A stretch of 6,130 nucleotides of DNA from Bacillota bacterium (GCA_023439505.1 JAEXNR010000012.1:1-6130), one strand, 5' to 3'; shown: positions 1-4,937, numbered from the stretch's first letter. Notes: generated from the sequence alone by a model not told the origin. Made by a program: numbers and translations.

Positions 1-127
1 AGGGCAGCGTCAATAAGCTTAAAGTAATAAAGAGAATTATGTACGGACGAAATAATTTTAACTTACTTCGCAACAAACTATTATGCCTTGAAAGCAGACG
101 CTTATTCAACTAACTCTGGAAAGAACC
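1..127 (+). mobile_element. Right end of an insertion sequence (ISL3-like), truncated by the window
   Basis: The segment contains the last 36 codons of a transposase (3-113). It ends in a probable terminal inverted repeat at 113-127; read inward on the other strand this begins GGTTCTTTCCAGAGT, the kind of GG-starting end common in ISL3-family elements. The opposite end lies outside the window, so neither the matching repeat nor the target duplication can be checked. The outer boundary at 127 is inferred from the repeat-like sequence. Confidence 0.45.
3..113 (+). CDS. Transposase C-terminus, ISL3-family-like (partial)
   Basis: An open frame enters from the left edge and stops at TAA 111-113, giving 36 residues. 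The stretch VNKLKVIKRIMYGRNNFNLL resembles the conserved end of ISL3/IS204/IS1001-type DDE transposases, where an N-x-L/I-K-x-I-K-R-x-x-Y-G-x-x-x-F-x-x-L pattern follows the catalytic glutamate. The catalytic residues would lie upstream, outside the window. Family assignment rests on this motif alone; a related DDE family is possible. It marks the left part of the window as mobile DNA. Confidence 0.6.
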   Translation, partial: GSVNKLKVIKRIMYGRNNFNLLRNKLLCLESRRLFN

Positions 128-128
128 A

Positions 129-137
129 TGATATAAT
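129..137 (+). promoter_or_regulatory. Extended -10 promoter at the IS junction, upstream of the 209-aa gene
   Basis: TGA followed by TATAAT (132-137) is a perfect extended -10, with transcription expected near 144 and the gene start at 176. No good -35 is visible: the bases 17 nt upstream lie inside the IS end and match poorly. The -10 sits a few bases outside the presumed IS boundary, so the IS may have contributed to or disrupted this promoter. Confidence 0.4.
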
Positions 138-175
138 TGAATTATTGGGGATATTTTACTATGAGGAGGCTTATT

Positions 176-805
176 ATGTATTTCTCTATAAACGCAATGA
201 ATGGCTTTGATAATATTTATCGATTAAAAAAAGATGGAAGTTGGCAAGAACAAAATAATTATAAGTTATTTGATTTATCGAACGATTTGCTTTTTAGCGA
301 TATACATTTAGCACAGCAATGGCTTAATGCAAGAAATGTAGTTAATATAAATGGTAGAGAAGTTAATATAAACCGGGAAACTTTGTTGTTTTCGGACAAA
401 AATAAGTATGATTTTGAAATATTATGTCATAGGATACATAAGCCTAAGCATATTTTTACGTATACTGAATTCGAAAATGCTATAGCTAACGCCAATGATG
501 CATACAATAATTCTTTACAGGTTAATTTTGACGGAGAGATTTTAGTAAGGCAACTTAAAGATAATGAAGCTCCTAATAGCTTATATGATTTTGCTGTCAG
601 GGAAGAAACGTTTATGGCAGGAAACGGGTATGCTGGTCATAATAATATGGATGAATTCTATGAAGATTTATACCATTCCTTATTAGATGGTTGGCTTTGG
701 CACCTACTAACAGGACGTAGTATATATCAAGGAGAAGAATATCCAGAAAAGAGTATAAAAGAAATAACTTCTGAAATTAGTGACATTTATAATAAATTAT
801 TATAA
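176..805 (+). CDS. Hypothetical protein, 209 aa, unknown function
   Basis: The start is ATG 176 because GAGGAGG (163-169) lies 6 nt upstream; an in-frame extension to 137 has no ribosome binding site and overlaps the putative -10. I do not recognise the family. The protein looks soluble, with no signal peptide or membrane segment. The N-terminal half is polar and asparagine-rich. A short glycine-rich segment, GNGYAGH, lies at residues 149-155, followed by an acidic and aromatic stretch (MDEFYEDLYHSLLDGWLWHLL, about 158-178) that could form a helical pair. It stands alone between the IS end and the tRNA remnant at 860, transcribed in the same direction as the retron but separated from it by a promoter. 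It is probably accessory cargo; a link to the retron is not shown. Confidence 0.75.
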   Translation: MYFSINAMNGFDNIYRLKKDGSWQEQNNYKLFDLSNDLLFSDIHLAQQWLNARNVVNINGREVNINRETLLFSDKNKYDFEILCHRIHKPKHIFTYTEFENAIANANDAYNNSLQVNFDGEILVRQLKDNEAPNSLYDFAVREETFMAGNGYAGHNNMDEFYEDLYHSLLDGWLWHLLTGRSIYQGEEYPEKSIKEITSEISDIYNKLL

Positions 806-859
806 TATTTGTAAGCAAGTTTATATAAGCAACTGTGATTGAATAGTAAATATTATTCT

Positions 860-897
860 TGGTTGTGGATGCAAGACTTGGACTTGCGACTTTCGTG
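860..897 (-). pseudogene. Decayed tRNA 3' half (possible old attachment site), minus strand
   Basis: Read on the minus strand, this 38-nt segment matches the tRNA-fMet 3' part at 5396-5433 at 32 of 38 positions. It keeps the T-arm GCAAG-TCCAA-N-T-CTTGC, the acceptor strand and the terminal ACCA. Most differences are GC-to-AT transitions, as expected for decay. No matching 5' acceptor strand lies nearby, so this is not a complete tRNA gene. The unusual TCC (instead of TTC) in the T-loop is shared by both copies, which supports common origin. It is in inverted orientation to the copies at 5396 and 5658. Confidence 0.6.
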
Positions 898-977
898 TAG
901 TTTCTTCGATATATCAAGTAATTTTATATCATTTTCTCTAGCTTCAATAATTAATTCGCTATTAGCGAAAATATATA

Positions 978-1006
978 TTGACAAGACTATCAAATTTTGC
1001 TATTCT
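978..1006 (+). promoter_or_regulatory. Retron promoter (perfect -35, extended -10)
   Basis: TTGACA (978-983) is separated by exactly 17 nt from TATTCT (1001-1006), which is preceded by TG-C to form an extended -10. Transcription should begin near 1013. This is the best promoter in the window and would drive the structured leader, the retron RNA, the HTH gene and the reverse transcriptase as one transcript; no better promoter is visible between here and 1544. The 9-nt sequence ATCAAATTT in its spacer (989-997) recurs in the palindrome downstream. Confidence 0.65.
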
Positions 1007-1021
1007 AAGAATACAGTAAAT

Positions 1022-1040
1022 GATCAAATTTAATTTGATC
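1022..1040. promoter_or_regulatory. Perfect palindrome, candidate operator of the retron
   Basis: GATCAAATTTAATTTGATC is a 9-bp perfect inverted repeat around a single T, located about +10 to +28 from the predicted transcription start. A half-site ATCAAATTT also occurs in the promoter spacer at 989-997, 34 bp away. A dyad plus a half-site overlapping the core promoter fits binding by an XRE-type dimer, most simply the HTH protein encoded at 1544-1855. It could instead form the first hairpin of the RNA. Confidence 0.5.
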
Positions 1041-1060
1041 TGGTCGACTCCCATAAATTG

Positions 1061-1098
1061 AAGTGCTTTGCACTTGAGGAACATCTTTTAGATGTTCT
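1061..1098 (+). other. Two short RNA hairpins in the retron leader
   Basis: AAGTGC-TTT-GCACTT (1061-1075) and GAACATCT-TTT-AGATGTTC (1079-1097, with one extra G-U pair 1078-1098) are back-to-back perfect stems with 3-nt loops. CTGGTC (1040-1045) and GACCAG (1125-1130) could close a helix around both. They lie in the predicted transcript upstream of a1 and have no coding function that I can see. Confidence 0.5.
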
Positions 1099-1102
1099 AC
1101 AA

Positions 1103-1178
1103 AACCCGGGGCGGCATGTGGCGTGACCAGCCAGCAATCCGCAGCCGGCCCTGCCCAAGCCGGGAGACTTGGGCAGGG
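1103..1178 (+). ncRNA. GC-rich structured RNA segment upstream of retron a1, unknown class
   Basis: This roughly 75-nt island is far more GC-rich than its surroundings. It ends in a perfect 11-bp stem, CCCTGCCCAAG (1149-1159) with CTTGGGCAGGG (1168-1178), around an 8-nt loop. No T-run follows, so it is not a classical terminator. A second hairpin is possible at 1111-1142 (GCGG/CCGC outer and TGGC/GCCA inner stems with internal loops). It ends 9 nt before a1. I compared it from memory with SRP RNA, twister, HDV-like and hammerhead ribozymes and found no convincing match. It may belong to the retron RNA or be a leader that protects or processes its 5' end. Confidence 0.5.
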
Positions 1179-1216
1179 TACAAAATGAATTAGATAGGGT
1201 GTCCTGTGTGCACCAA

Positions 1217-1266
1217 CTCCTTTCCGGGAGGGGGCCTTTTAAATATTATTTAGGCCCTGAAAGGAG
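1217..1266 (+). promoter_or_regulatory. Hairpin sequestering the Shine-Dalgarno of the hidden 61-aa gene
   Basis: CTCCTTTC (1217-1224) pairs perfectly with GAAAGGAG (1259-1266), and GGGCCT (1232-1237) with AGGCCC (1252-1257) inside it. The 3' arm is the ribosome binding site of the gene starting at 1274, so the fold should block translation. The 5' arm equals the CTCCTTTC core at the 3' end of 16S rRNA. A weak competing pairing of CTCC (1217-1220) with GGAG (1227-1230) would free the site, so a switch is conceivable. Confidence 0.65.
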
Positions 1267-1273
1267 AATTCTT

Positions 1274-1459
1274 ATGAGAAAGAAAAGGAAAAAACTGTAC
1301 GCACAGGACGCTCCAAGTACCACACGGCTCCCTAAAAATGCTCGCAAGAAAAGACCCATATTACGACAGAAAGTATTCCAGTTTTTGTTTAAAGGGGTCG
1401 AAGCACTATGGATGTTGGTTCAAATTGTACAGTACATATGCGAGTTTTTTAAAAAATAG
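1274..1459 (+). CDS. Small basic protein with hydrophobic helix, hidden inside the retron RNA (61 aa)
   Basis: ATG 1274 is preceded by AAAGGAG with 7 nt spacing, and the frame runs to TAG 1457-1459, entirely between a1 and a2. The 61-residue product begins MRKKRKK and carries 17 Lys/Arg against 3 Asp/Glu, most of them in the first 33 residues. Residues 34-59 form a hydrophobic or amphipathic helix (core ALWMLVQIVQYIC at 44-56), ending in FFKK. A basic head with a short hydrophobic tail resembles small membrane-active toxins of type I toxin-antitoxin systems, but I recognise no family and the resemblance is only physical. The frame also extends upstream without a stop to 1169, but that part crosses a1 and has no ribosome binding site. 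Translation should be limited by the hairpin at 1217-1266. It could be a chance frame, but the strong SD, its correct spacing and the biased composition argue against that. Confidence 0.6.
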   Translation: MRKKRKKLYAQDAPSTTRLPKNARKKRPILRQKVFQFLFKGVEALWMLVQIVQYICEFFKK

Positions 1460-1543
1460 TGAGTATCAGTGTGCTGAATAGGAAACCTATCTAATTTTTG
1501 TTAATGTAGCGCAAGCTTAAATATATATGAGAGGATGTTATAG

Positions 1544-1855
1544 GTGATTGGTGACATTTTAAAAAGATTACGTACAATATACGGATATAAAGCAAATGAA
1601 ATGAGCACTACACTTGGGATATCGTCCAGCTACCTTTCTGAGTTAGAGAATAATAAGAAGCAGCCATCATTAGAAATATTGAGAAAGTATTCTGATATAT
1701 ATGGCATCAAATTATCCTCGTTAATTTTATTATCTGAAAATCTGGATGAAGCTGAAAAAGAGAACCAAGGTGATACATTTATCCGTAACCTTATGTTACG
1801 TCTTATTGAAGGTATGTCCAAAGGGATAAGTGAGAAGGATCCTAGTAATGCTTAA
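1544..1855 (+). CDS. Retron-associated XRE-family HTH protein (103 aa)
   Basis: This is a small DNA-binding regulator. The GTG start at 1544 has AGAGGA (1530-1535) 8 nt upstream. Residues 4-60 form a Cro/C1-type helix-turn-helix: ILKRLRTIYGYKANEMSTTL, then the recognition helix ISSSYLSELENNKKQPS (26-42) with the family-typical S-x-L-S-x-x-E-x-x-x-x-x-P-S-L pattern. A short charged C-terminal part (65-103) may mediate dimerisation or partner contact. It lies 47 nt after a2, and its last 8 nt overlap the reverse transcriptase start, so the two are probably translationally coupled. A small HTH partner is the feature used to define type VI retrons. It may repress the promoter at 978-1006 through the palindrome at 1022-1040 and/or bind the msDNA; neither is shown. 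Confidence 0.9.
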   Translation: MIGDILKRLRTIYGYKANEMSTTLGISSSYLSELENNKKQPSLEILRKYSDIYGIKLSSLILLSENLDEAEKENQGDTFIRNLMLRLIEGMSKGISEKDPSNA

Positions 1856-2801
1856 AAAATATGATTTGAGTCAGTGTGCATTATATAAATGTCGAAGTCA
1901 AAGGCGTTTGGAGAGCCTTCTCATATTGAAAAAATACGAACTGGATAAAATTCAAAAACTTATTCGTTATCATTCATTTCAAATCGATAAAAAAGACAGT
2001 ACTGAAAAAAGAGATATTACTGCTCCATGTTTTGATTTAAAAAAAATACAATCTCGAATTTTACAGTTACTTGAAAAAATAGAACGCCCAGAATGGTTAA
2101 TTTCAGGTGAGAAAGGCAAATGTTATATAGATAATGGTAAAGCTCATCTGCAATCAAACTACGCAGTAATGATAGATATAAAGAAATTTTATGATAACTG
2201 TAAAAGAGAACCAGTATACAGGTTTATTAAAGATTCCCTCCAAACGTCTGGTGATGTAGCAGGAATACTAACGGATATTGTAACTTACAACGGGGGAATA
2301 CCTACAGGATGCCCCACAAGTCAAATTATTGCATACTATGCATATCAAAACATGTTTCTTGAAATATCTGAAATAGCTAAAGAGTATAATTGCATTTTTA
2401 CACTATACGTTGATGATATGACGTTTTCAAGTTCTTCGGCGATAAATTGGCAAGTATTAGCTAGAAAAATAGATATTATTCTAAGAAAATATGGCCATAA
2501 ACCTAAATATCGAAAAGTAAAATACTATTCTAAAGATGAGCCAAAACCAATTACAGGAACAATTATTGGAACTGCACATAATCTTGACGTCCCCAATAAT
2601 TTGCGTAAAAAGATATATGAAAATTTCATTAATATAAAAAGAAATACTAGTGAAAATAGGTTTAGTGATATGGGTAAGTTTTCTTCATTAAGGGGGCAGA
2701 TACAAGCAGCAAAGAGTATTGATCCTAATATATTTCCGGAGATAGATAGACTAACAAAGCTTATGCCTTATGAACAACCTATAAAAGAATCAGCTAAATA
2801 A
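1848..2801 (+). CDS. Retron reverse transcriptase (317 aa)
   Basis: This RNA-directed DNA polymerase makes msDNA from the upstream RNA. ATG 1848 is chosen because AAGGA (1835-1839) lies 8 nt before it; a GTG at 1830 in the same frame has no such site. The order of motifs is that of retron RTs: an R-x-I-x-x-P-x-x-x-L-K-x-I-Q block (55-68), NGKAH (96-100) in place of the retron NAxxH, catalytic IDIKKFYDNC with Asp110, GIPTGCPTSQ (150-159) in place of the common LPQGAPTSP, YVDDMTFSS with Asp189/Asp190, and ITG (235-237) in place of VTG. The length is normal for the family, and the C-terminal region after 240 (thumb, template recognition) is present. No effector domain is fused to it. It overlaps the HTH gene by 8 nt, so HTH and RT form one operon behind the RNA. 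All catalytic aspartates are intact, so it is probably active. Confidence 0.95.
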   Translation: MLKKYDLSQCALYKCRSQRRLESLLILKKYELDKIQKLIRYHSFQIDKKDSTEKRDITAPCFDLKKIQSRILQLLEKIERPEWLISGEKGKCYIDNGKAHLQSNYAVMIDIKKFYDNCKREPVYRFIKDSLQTSGDVAGILTDIVTYNGGIPTGCPTSQIIAYYAYQNMFLEISEIAKEYNCIFTLYVDDMTFSSSSAINWQVLARKIDIILRKYGHKPKYRKVKYYSKDEPKPITGTIIGTAHNLDVPNNLRKKIYENFINIKRNTSENRFSDMGKFSSLRGQIQAAKSIDPNIFPEIDRLTKLMPYEQPIKESAK

Positions 2802-2870
2802 AGTATTAGGCACTAATTTCATATCTCGCTATGTAAATTGAAAGGCAAAAGACTGTTGTATCCATTATAC

Positions 2871-2916
2871 CCATATAATGTTATAATTTACAAACTATAT
2901 GGTAGTAATTATTTTT
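2871..2916 (+). terminator. Possible weak terminator after the reverse transcriptase
   Basis: CCATATA (2871-2877) and TATATGG (2896-2902) could form a 7-bp, AT-rich stem with an 18-nt loop, followed by a T-rich run ending near 2916. It lies in the 123-nt gap between the convergent RT and PIN-like genes. The stem is weak and no stronger candidate is seen on either strand. Confidence 0.25.
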
Positions 2917-2924
2917 TGTTGTAC

Positions 2925-3626
2925 TTACTTCAATAGCTCGTCCATTTGATTAATAAATTCACCCCACCCAGGGTTACATGCTTTATCACTTGGTGTTAGG
3001 TAATACATGTACCGATATAGAATTCTTATATCATCAGAGTTATATTTTGCAGTCCTTAGTATATAGTATAAAATCTCATATCTCTTTATAGCTCCCACGC
3101 CTTGGAGACCTGTATCTAGTTCATCAGCATTTTCAATTAGTCTTAATGCTCCGGCATCATGAGAACAAAAGTAAAGAAGCCCCTTTGTTGAAATGTAAGC
3201 GAGTGATTTGACTTCACCTCGATCATCTTTATTATCAAGGGAAGGATTATATCTTGTATTTTCAGCAATTTTACGCTCCATAGTATCACGAAGGATTAAT
3301 TCCTTTGCACTTAAATCAGTATCCTTTAAAAGAAGAAGCTTTTGTGGAGATGAATTTATATAGGAGTCAACCAGAGGGCGTGCAGAACCTAAGATCTCAT
3401 CAAATACTGCTTGGTGAATAGCGATATGTGGAAATGTTTCGATTAACGGGATAATCCAAGTATCTCTGTATCGGTCATATCCCAAAGGCTTTATCGAGCT
3501 TGATTCTCTTGATCTATCAGGGGGTATAAAGAAATTCGCATCAACAGTAATAAGCTGTTTATTATTACTAATAAGCGACATGAATGCTGGATTTTTATCC
3601 TTAACATTTACTGCATTAAGTTTCAT
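2925..3626 (-). CDS. PIN-like domain protein, probable nuclease/toxin (233 aa)
   Basis: The acidic residues of a PIN-type ribonuclease fold can be followed in order: Asp29 in LITVDANFF, Glu77 in AVFDEIL, Asp134/Asp135 and Glu138 in DDRGEVKSLAY, and Asp157 in CSHDAGALRL. PIN domains use such residues to bind Mg/Mn and cut RNA. The protein (233 aa) is longer than typical VapC toxins (about 130 aa) and resembles the larger PIN-like proteins (such as the DUF4411 group) found beside XRE/ImmA genes; the exact family needs a profile search. ATG at 3626 has AGAGG 8 nt upstream, overlapping the stop region of the peptidase gene, with a 12-nt gap between them, so it is the last gene of a tight operon. 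Toxicity is inferred from fold and context. Confidence 0.7.
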   Translation of the reverse strand: MKLNAVNVKDKNPAFMSLISNNKQLITVDANFFIPPDRSRESSSIKPLGYDRYRDTWIIPLIETFPHIAIHQAVFDEILGSARPLVDSYINSSPQKLLLLKDTDLSAKELILRDTMERKIAENTRYNPSLDNKDDRGEVKSLAYISTKGLLYFCSHDAGALRLIENADELDTGLQGVGAIKRYEILYYILRTAKYNSDDIRILYRYMYYLTPSDKACNPGWGEFINQMDELLK

Positions 3627-3638
3627 TAAACTAACCTC

Positions 3639-4505
3639 TTAATAATATTGACCAAGGTCAGCAAGGTCATCAGGATCTACTTTTTCTTCAAGGCCAAAGT
3701 CAGCAAGTGACTTGTTGAATACTGGAAGAGTATCAGCTAGTTCAGATATTGAAATAAGACCGTCTTCATAGTTGCGAATAATCTTTTCTAGATCATTTCC
3801 GTCAACACCTATTTTTCTTGGCTTAGAGTTCAACATTTTGAATATTTCCTGGTTCATGCTGCTTCCAATTTGAAAATAGTCACTTTCTGGATCCCTTACC
3901 TCTTCAATATATAGTTTATCATATTGTGCGGTTGAAATGGAGCCAATCTCCTGAAATCTTCGAACGATCGCTTTGTAAGGAAGTCTATATTCACAATGCA
4001 ACCTTGCTATTTGTCTTAGGAGAGCAGAATGCCTCCACTTTGTAAGGTTGATTTCCCCGCCGTTTGTTTCTTTAATTTCCGTTTCAAGCTTTTCAGTTGG
4101 GAGAAGGAATTCAGCTGCAAATCGATTAGCTTTAAGCTCATGGTTATTATTTCCTTCATCAGAAGATCTACAAATATGAAGCTGGCGACTTTCGAAGTGG
4201 TGATAAAGCTCATGTGCCAAGGCAAATATTTGCTTGTCAAGATAATCGGCAGTGTTAAGGCCAATATAGCTGATATCTTCACTGTTTTCCTTCAAACAAA
4301 CATAGATAGCAGAGAAGTTATTATCTCTGCTATCATCAATTTCTATTGGTGTATATATAAGGTATATTTTTTCTTTGCGAATCAGTTTAAAGATATTATC
4401 TCCAATTGGTAGCATACCAATATCAAAATGACGTCTTTTGTCTTTTGCAAATTCACCAATTTCAAAAATATCCTTAGTCGTTAGGCAATTAGTTGGATTG
4501 CTCAT
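3639..4505 (-). CDS. ImmA/IrrE-family zinc metallopeptidase (288 aa)
   Basis: The zinc motif HELYH (98-102, in FALAHELYHHF) is followed by E-L-K-A-N-R-F-A-A-E-F-L-L-P (123-136), the E-x-x-A-x-x-F-A-x-x-L-L-x-P signature of the COG2856 ImmA/IrrE group, where Glu123 should be the third metal ligand. Family members cut or inactivate partner XRE repressors, for example ImmR in ICEBs1. The segment RQIARLHCEYRLPYKAIVRRFQEIG (about 165-189) is the usual helical region after the catalytic domain. The C-terminal 90 residues are acidic and of unknown role. ATG 4505 has AAGGAG 8 nt upstream, and the gene overlaps the end of the XRE gene by 17 nt. The likely substrate is the XRE protein encoded just upstream. 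Assignment to the family is firm; the substrate is inferred. Confidence 0.88.
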   Translation of the reverse strand: MSNPTNCLTTKDIFEIGEFAKDKRRHFDIGMLPIGDNIFKLIRKEKIYLIYTPIEIDDSRDNNFSAIYVCLKENSEDISYIGLNTADYLDKQIFALAHELYHHFESRQLHICRSSDEGNNNHELKANRFAAEFLLPTEKLETEIKETNGGEINLTKWRHSALLRQIARLHCEYRLPYKAIVRRFQEIGSISTAQYDKLYIEEVRDPESDYFQIGSSMNQEIFKMLNSKPRKIGVDGNDLEKIIRNYEDGLISISELADTLPVFNKSLADFGLEEKVDPDDLADLGQYY

Positions 4506-4845
4506 ACAGCTTTCTCCTTATAACATCATGCTTCCTTAAAGAAAGCATCATAGAAATCATTTTATCAACGCCAGCAATTTCTTCGGGAGTCTTAGCTTCA
4601 CCACGCATAGCTACAAAAACATCATCATTTGCTTCTTCTTCAACAATATCATCAAAATTTAATCCCAATACTTTAAGAAGGACTTCTAACTGAGTAAGTG
4701 AGGGTATAAACTTTTTTAACTCAATTCGTCCGATTAGTTGCCGGTTAATTTCAGTTTTACTACCGAGCTCTTCTTGTGTCATTCCTAACTCATTACGTTT
4801 TCTTTGGACAAGAATGCTTAATTTTTCTAATGATATTTTCTTCAT
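4489..4845 (-). CDS. XRE-family transcriptional regulator of the ImmA/PIN operon (118 aa)
   Basis: Residues 8-66 are a Cro/C1-type helix-turn-helix, with LVQRKRNELGMTQEELGSKT, the recognition helix INRQLIGRIE (33-42) and a final LEVLLKVLGLNFDDI helix, as in antitoxin-like XRE proteins. The C-terminal tail (70-118) holds a charged segment and a helix (KMISMMLSL). ATG 4845 has AAGGAG 8 nt upstream. It is the first gene of the minus-strand operon, behind the promoter at 4909-4937, and overlaps the ImmA gene by 17 nt. It is the expected repressor of its own operon, probably acting at the dyad at 4866-4898, and the expected target of the peptidase. It is unrelated in detail to the retron HTH protein. 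Confidence 0.88.
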   Translation of the reverse strand: MKKISLEKLSILVQRKRNELGMTQEELGSKTEINRQLIGRIELKKFIPSLTQLEVLLKVLGLNFDDIVEEEANDDVFVAMRGEAKTPEEIAGVDKMISMMLSLRKHDVIRRKLYEQSN

Positions 4846-4865
4846 AATCTCAACTCCTTGGACAG

Positions 4866-4898
4866 CAAGATAATAAATATACCATATATTATTGCTTG
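4866..4898. promoter_or_regulatory. Imperfect dyad, candidate XRE operator
   Basis: CAAGATAATAAATAT (4866-4880) and ATATATTATTGCTTG (4884-4898) form an inverted repeat with a 3-nt centre and a 1-base shift in one arm. It covers the region just downstream of the predicted transcription start of the XRE-ImmA-PIN operon, where autorepressors often bind. AT-rich DNA makes chance dyads common. Confidence 0.3.
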
Positions 4899-4908
4899 TT
4901 ATATTAGA

Positions 4909-4937
4909 ATGATACTATAAATATCTTTCCGTTGCAA
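4909..4937 (-). promoter_or_regulatory. Promoter of the XRE-ImmA-PIN operon
   Basis: On the minus strand, TTGCAA (4932-4937) lies 17 nt before TATCAT (4909-4914), 4/6 and 5/6 matches to consensus. Transcription would start near 4902, about 57 nt before the XRE start codon. Confidence 0.5.

Larger units (their letters stand above)
1188..1496 (+). ncRNA. Retron msr-msd RNA bounded by a1/a2 inverted repeats
   Basis: AATTAGATAGG (1188-1198, a1) and CCTATCTAATT (1486-1496, a2) are perfectly complementary over 11 bp and lie upstream of a retron reverse transcriptase, the standard position of retron RNA ends. Just 3' of a1, GGG (1197-1199) offers a candidate branching guanosine. The msr part would contain a 14-bp helix (1197-1210 with 1300-1313, three G-U pairs) enclosing a hairpin at 1217-1266. 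The msd part could contain a long-range stem of CTCGCA (1341-1346) with TGCGAG (1439-1444), extended by A5/T5, with GACCC/GGGTC (1353-1357/1395-1399) inside. At about 310 nt it is long for a retron RNA, because it holds a complete small gene (1274-1459). The exact msr/msd border is inferred. Confidence 0.75.

Noticed and set aside
839..1033. 64-codon frame on the plus strand between the 209-aa gene and the retron promoter
   Set aside because: TTG start without ribosome binding site; it crosses the tRNA remnant, the promoter and the palindrome, and the product has no gene-like character.
1103..1178. Known ribozyme or SRP-like RNA (a CCCAAGCC stretch recalled twister)
   Set aside because: The twister cleavage site and required pairings are missing; CCCAAG is simply part of a perfect hairpin. 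No other class matched by eye.
1149..1178. Rho-independent terminator before the retron RNA
   Set aside because: Strong stem but no following T-run; TACAAAATG follows instead.
1116..1193. Short ATG frame in the GC-rich leader
   Set aside because: About 25 codons, no ribosome binding site, and the segment is better explained by RNA structure.
1169..1273. N-terminal extension of the nested small gene
   Set aside because: It starts inside the 1149-1178 hairpin, reads through a1 and has no ribosome binding site; the internal ATG at 1274 has an ideal one.
1630..1821. Minus-strand frame opposite the retron HTH gene
   Set aside because: Antisense shadow of a well-supported HTH gene, with no ribosome binding site.
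4016..4412. Frames on both strands within the ImmA gene
   Set aside because: Shadows of the metallopeptidase, whose HELYH motif and operon position are clear.
4493..4693. Plus-strand frame opposite the XRE gene
   Set aside because: Antisense shadow with no start signals.
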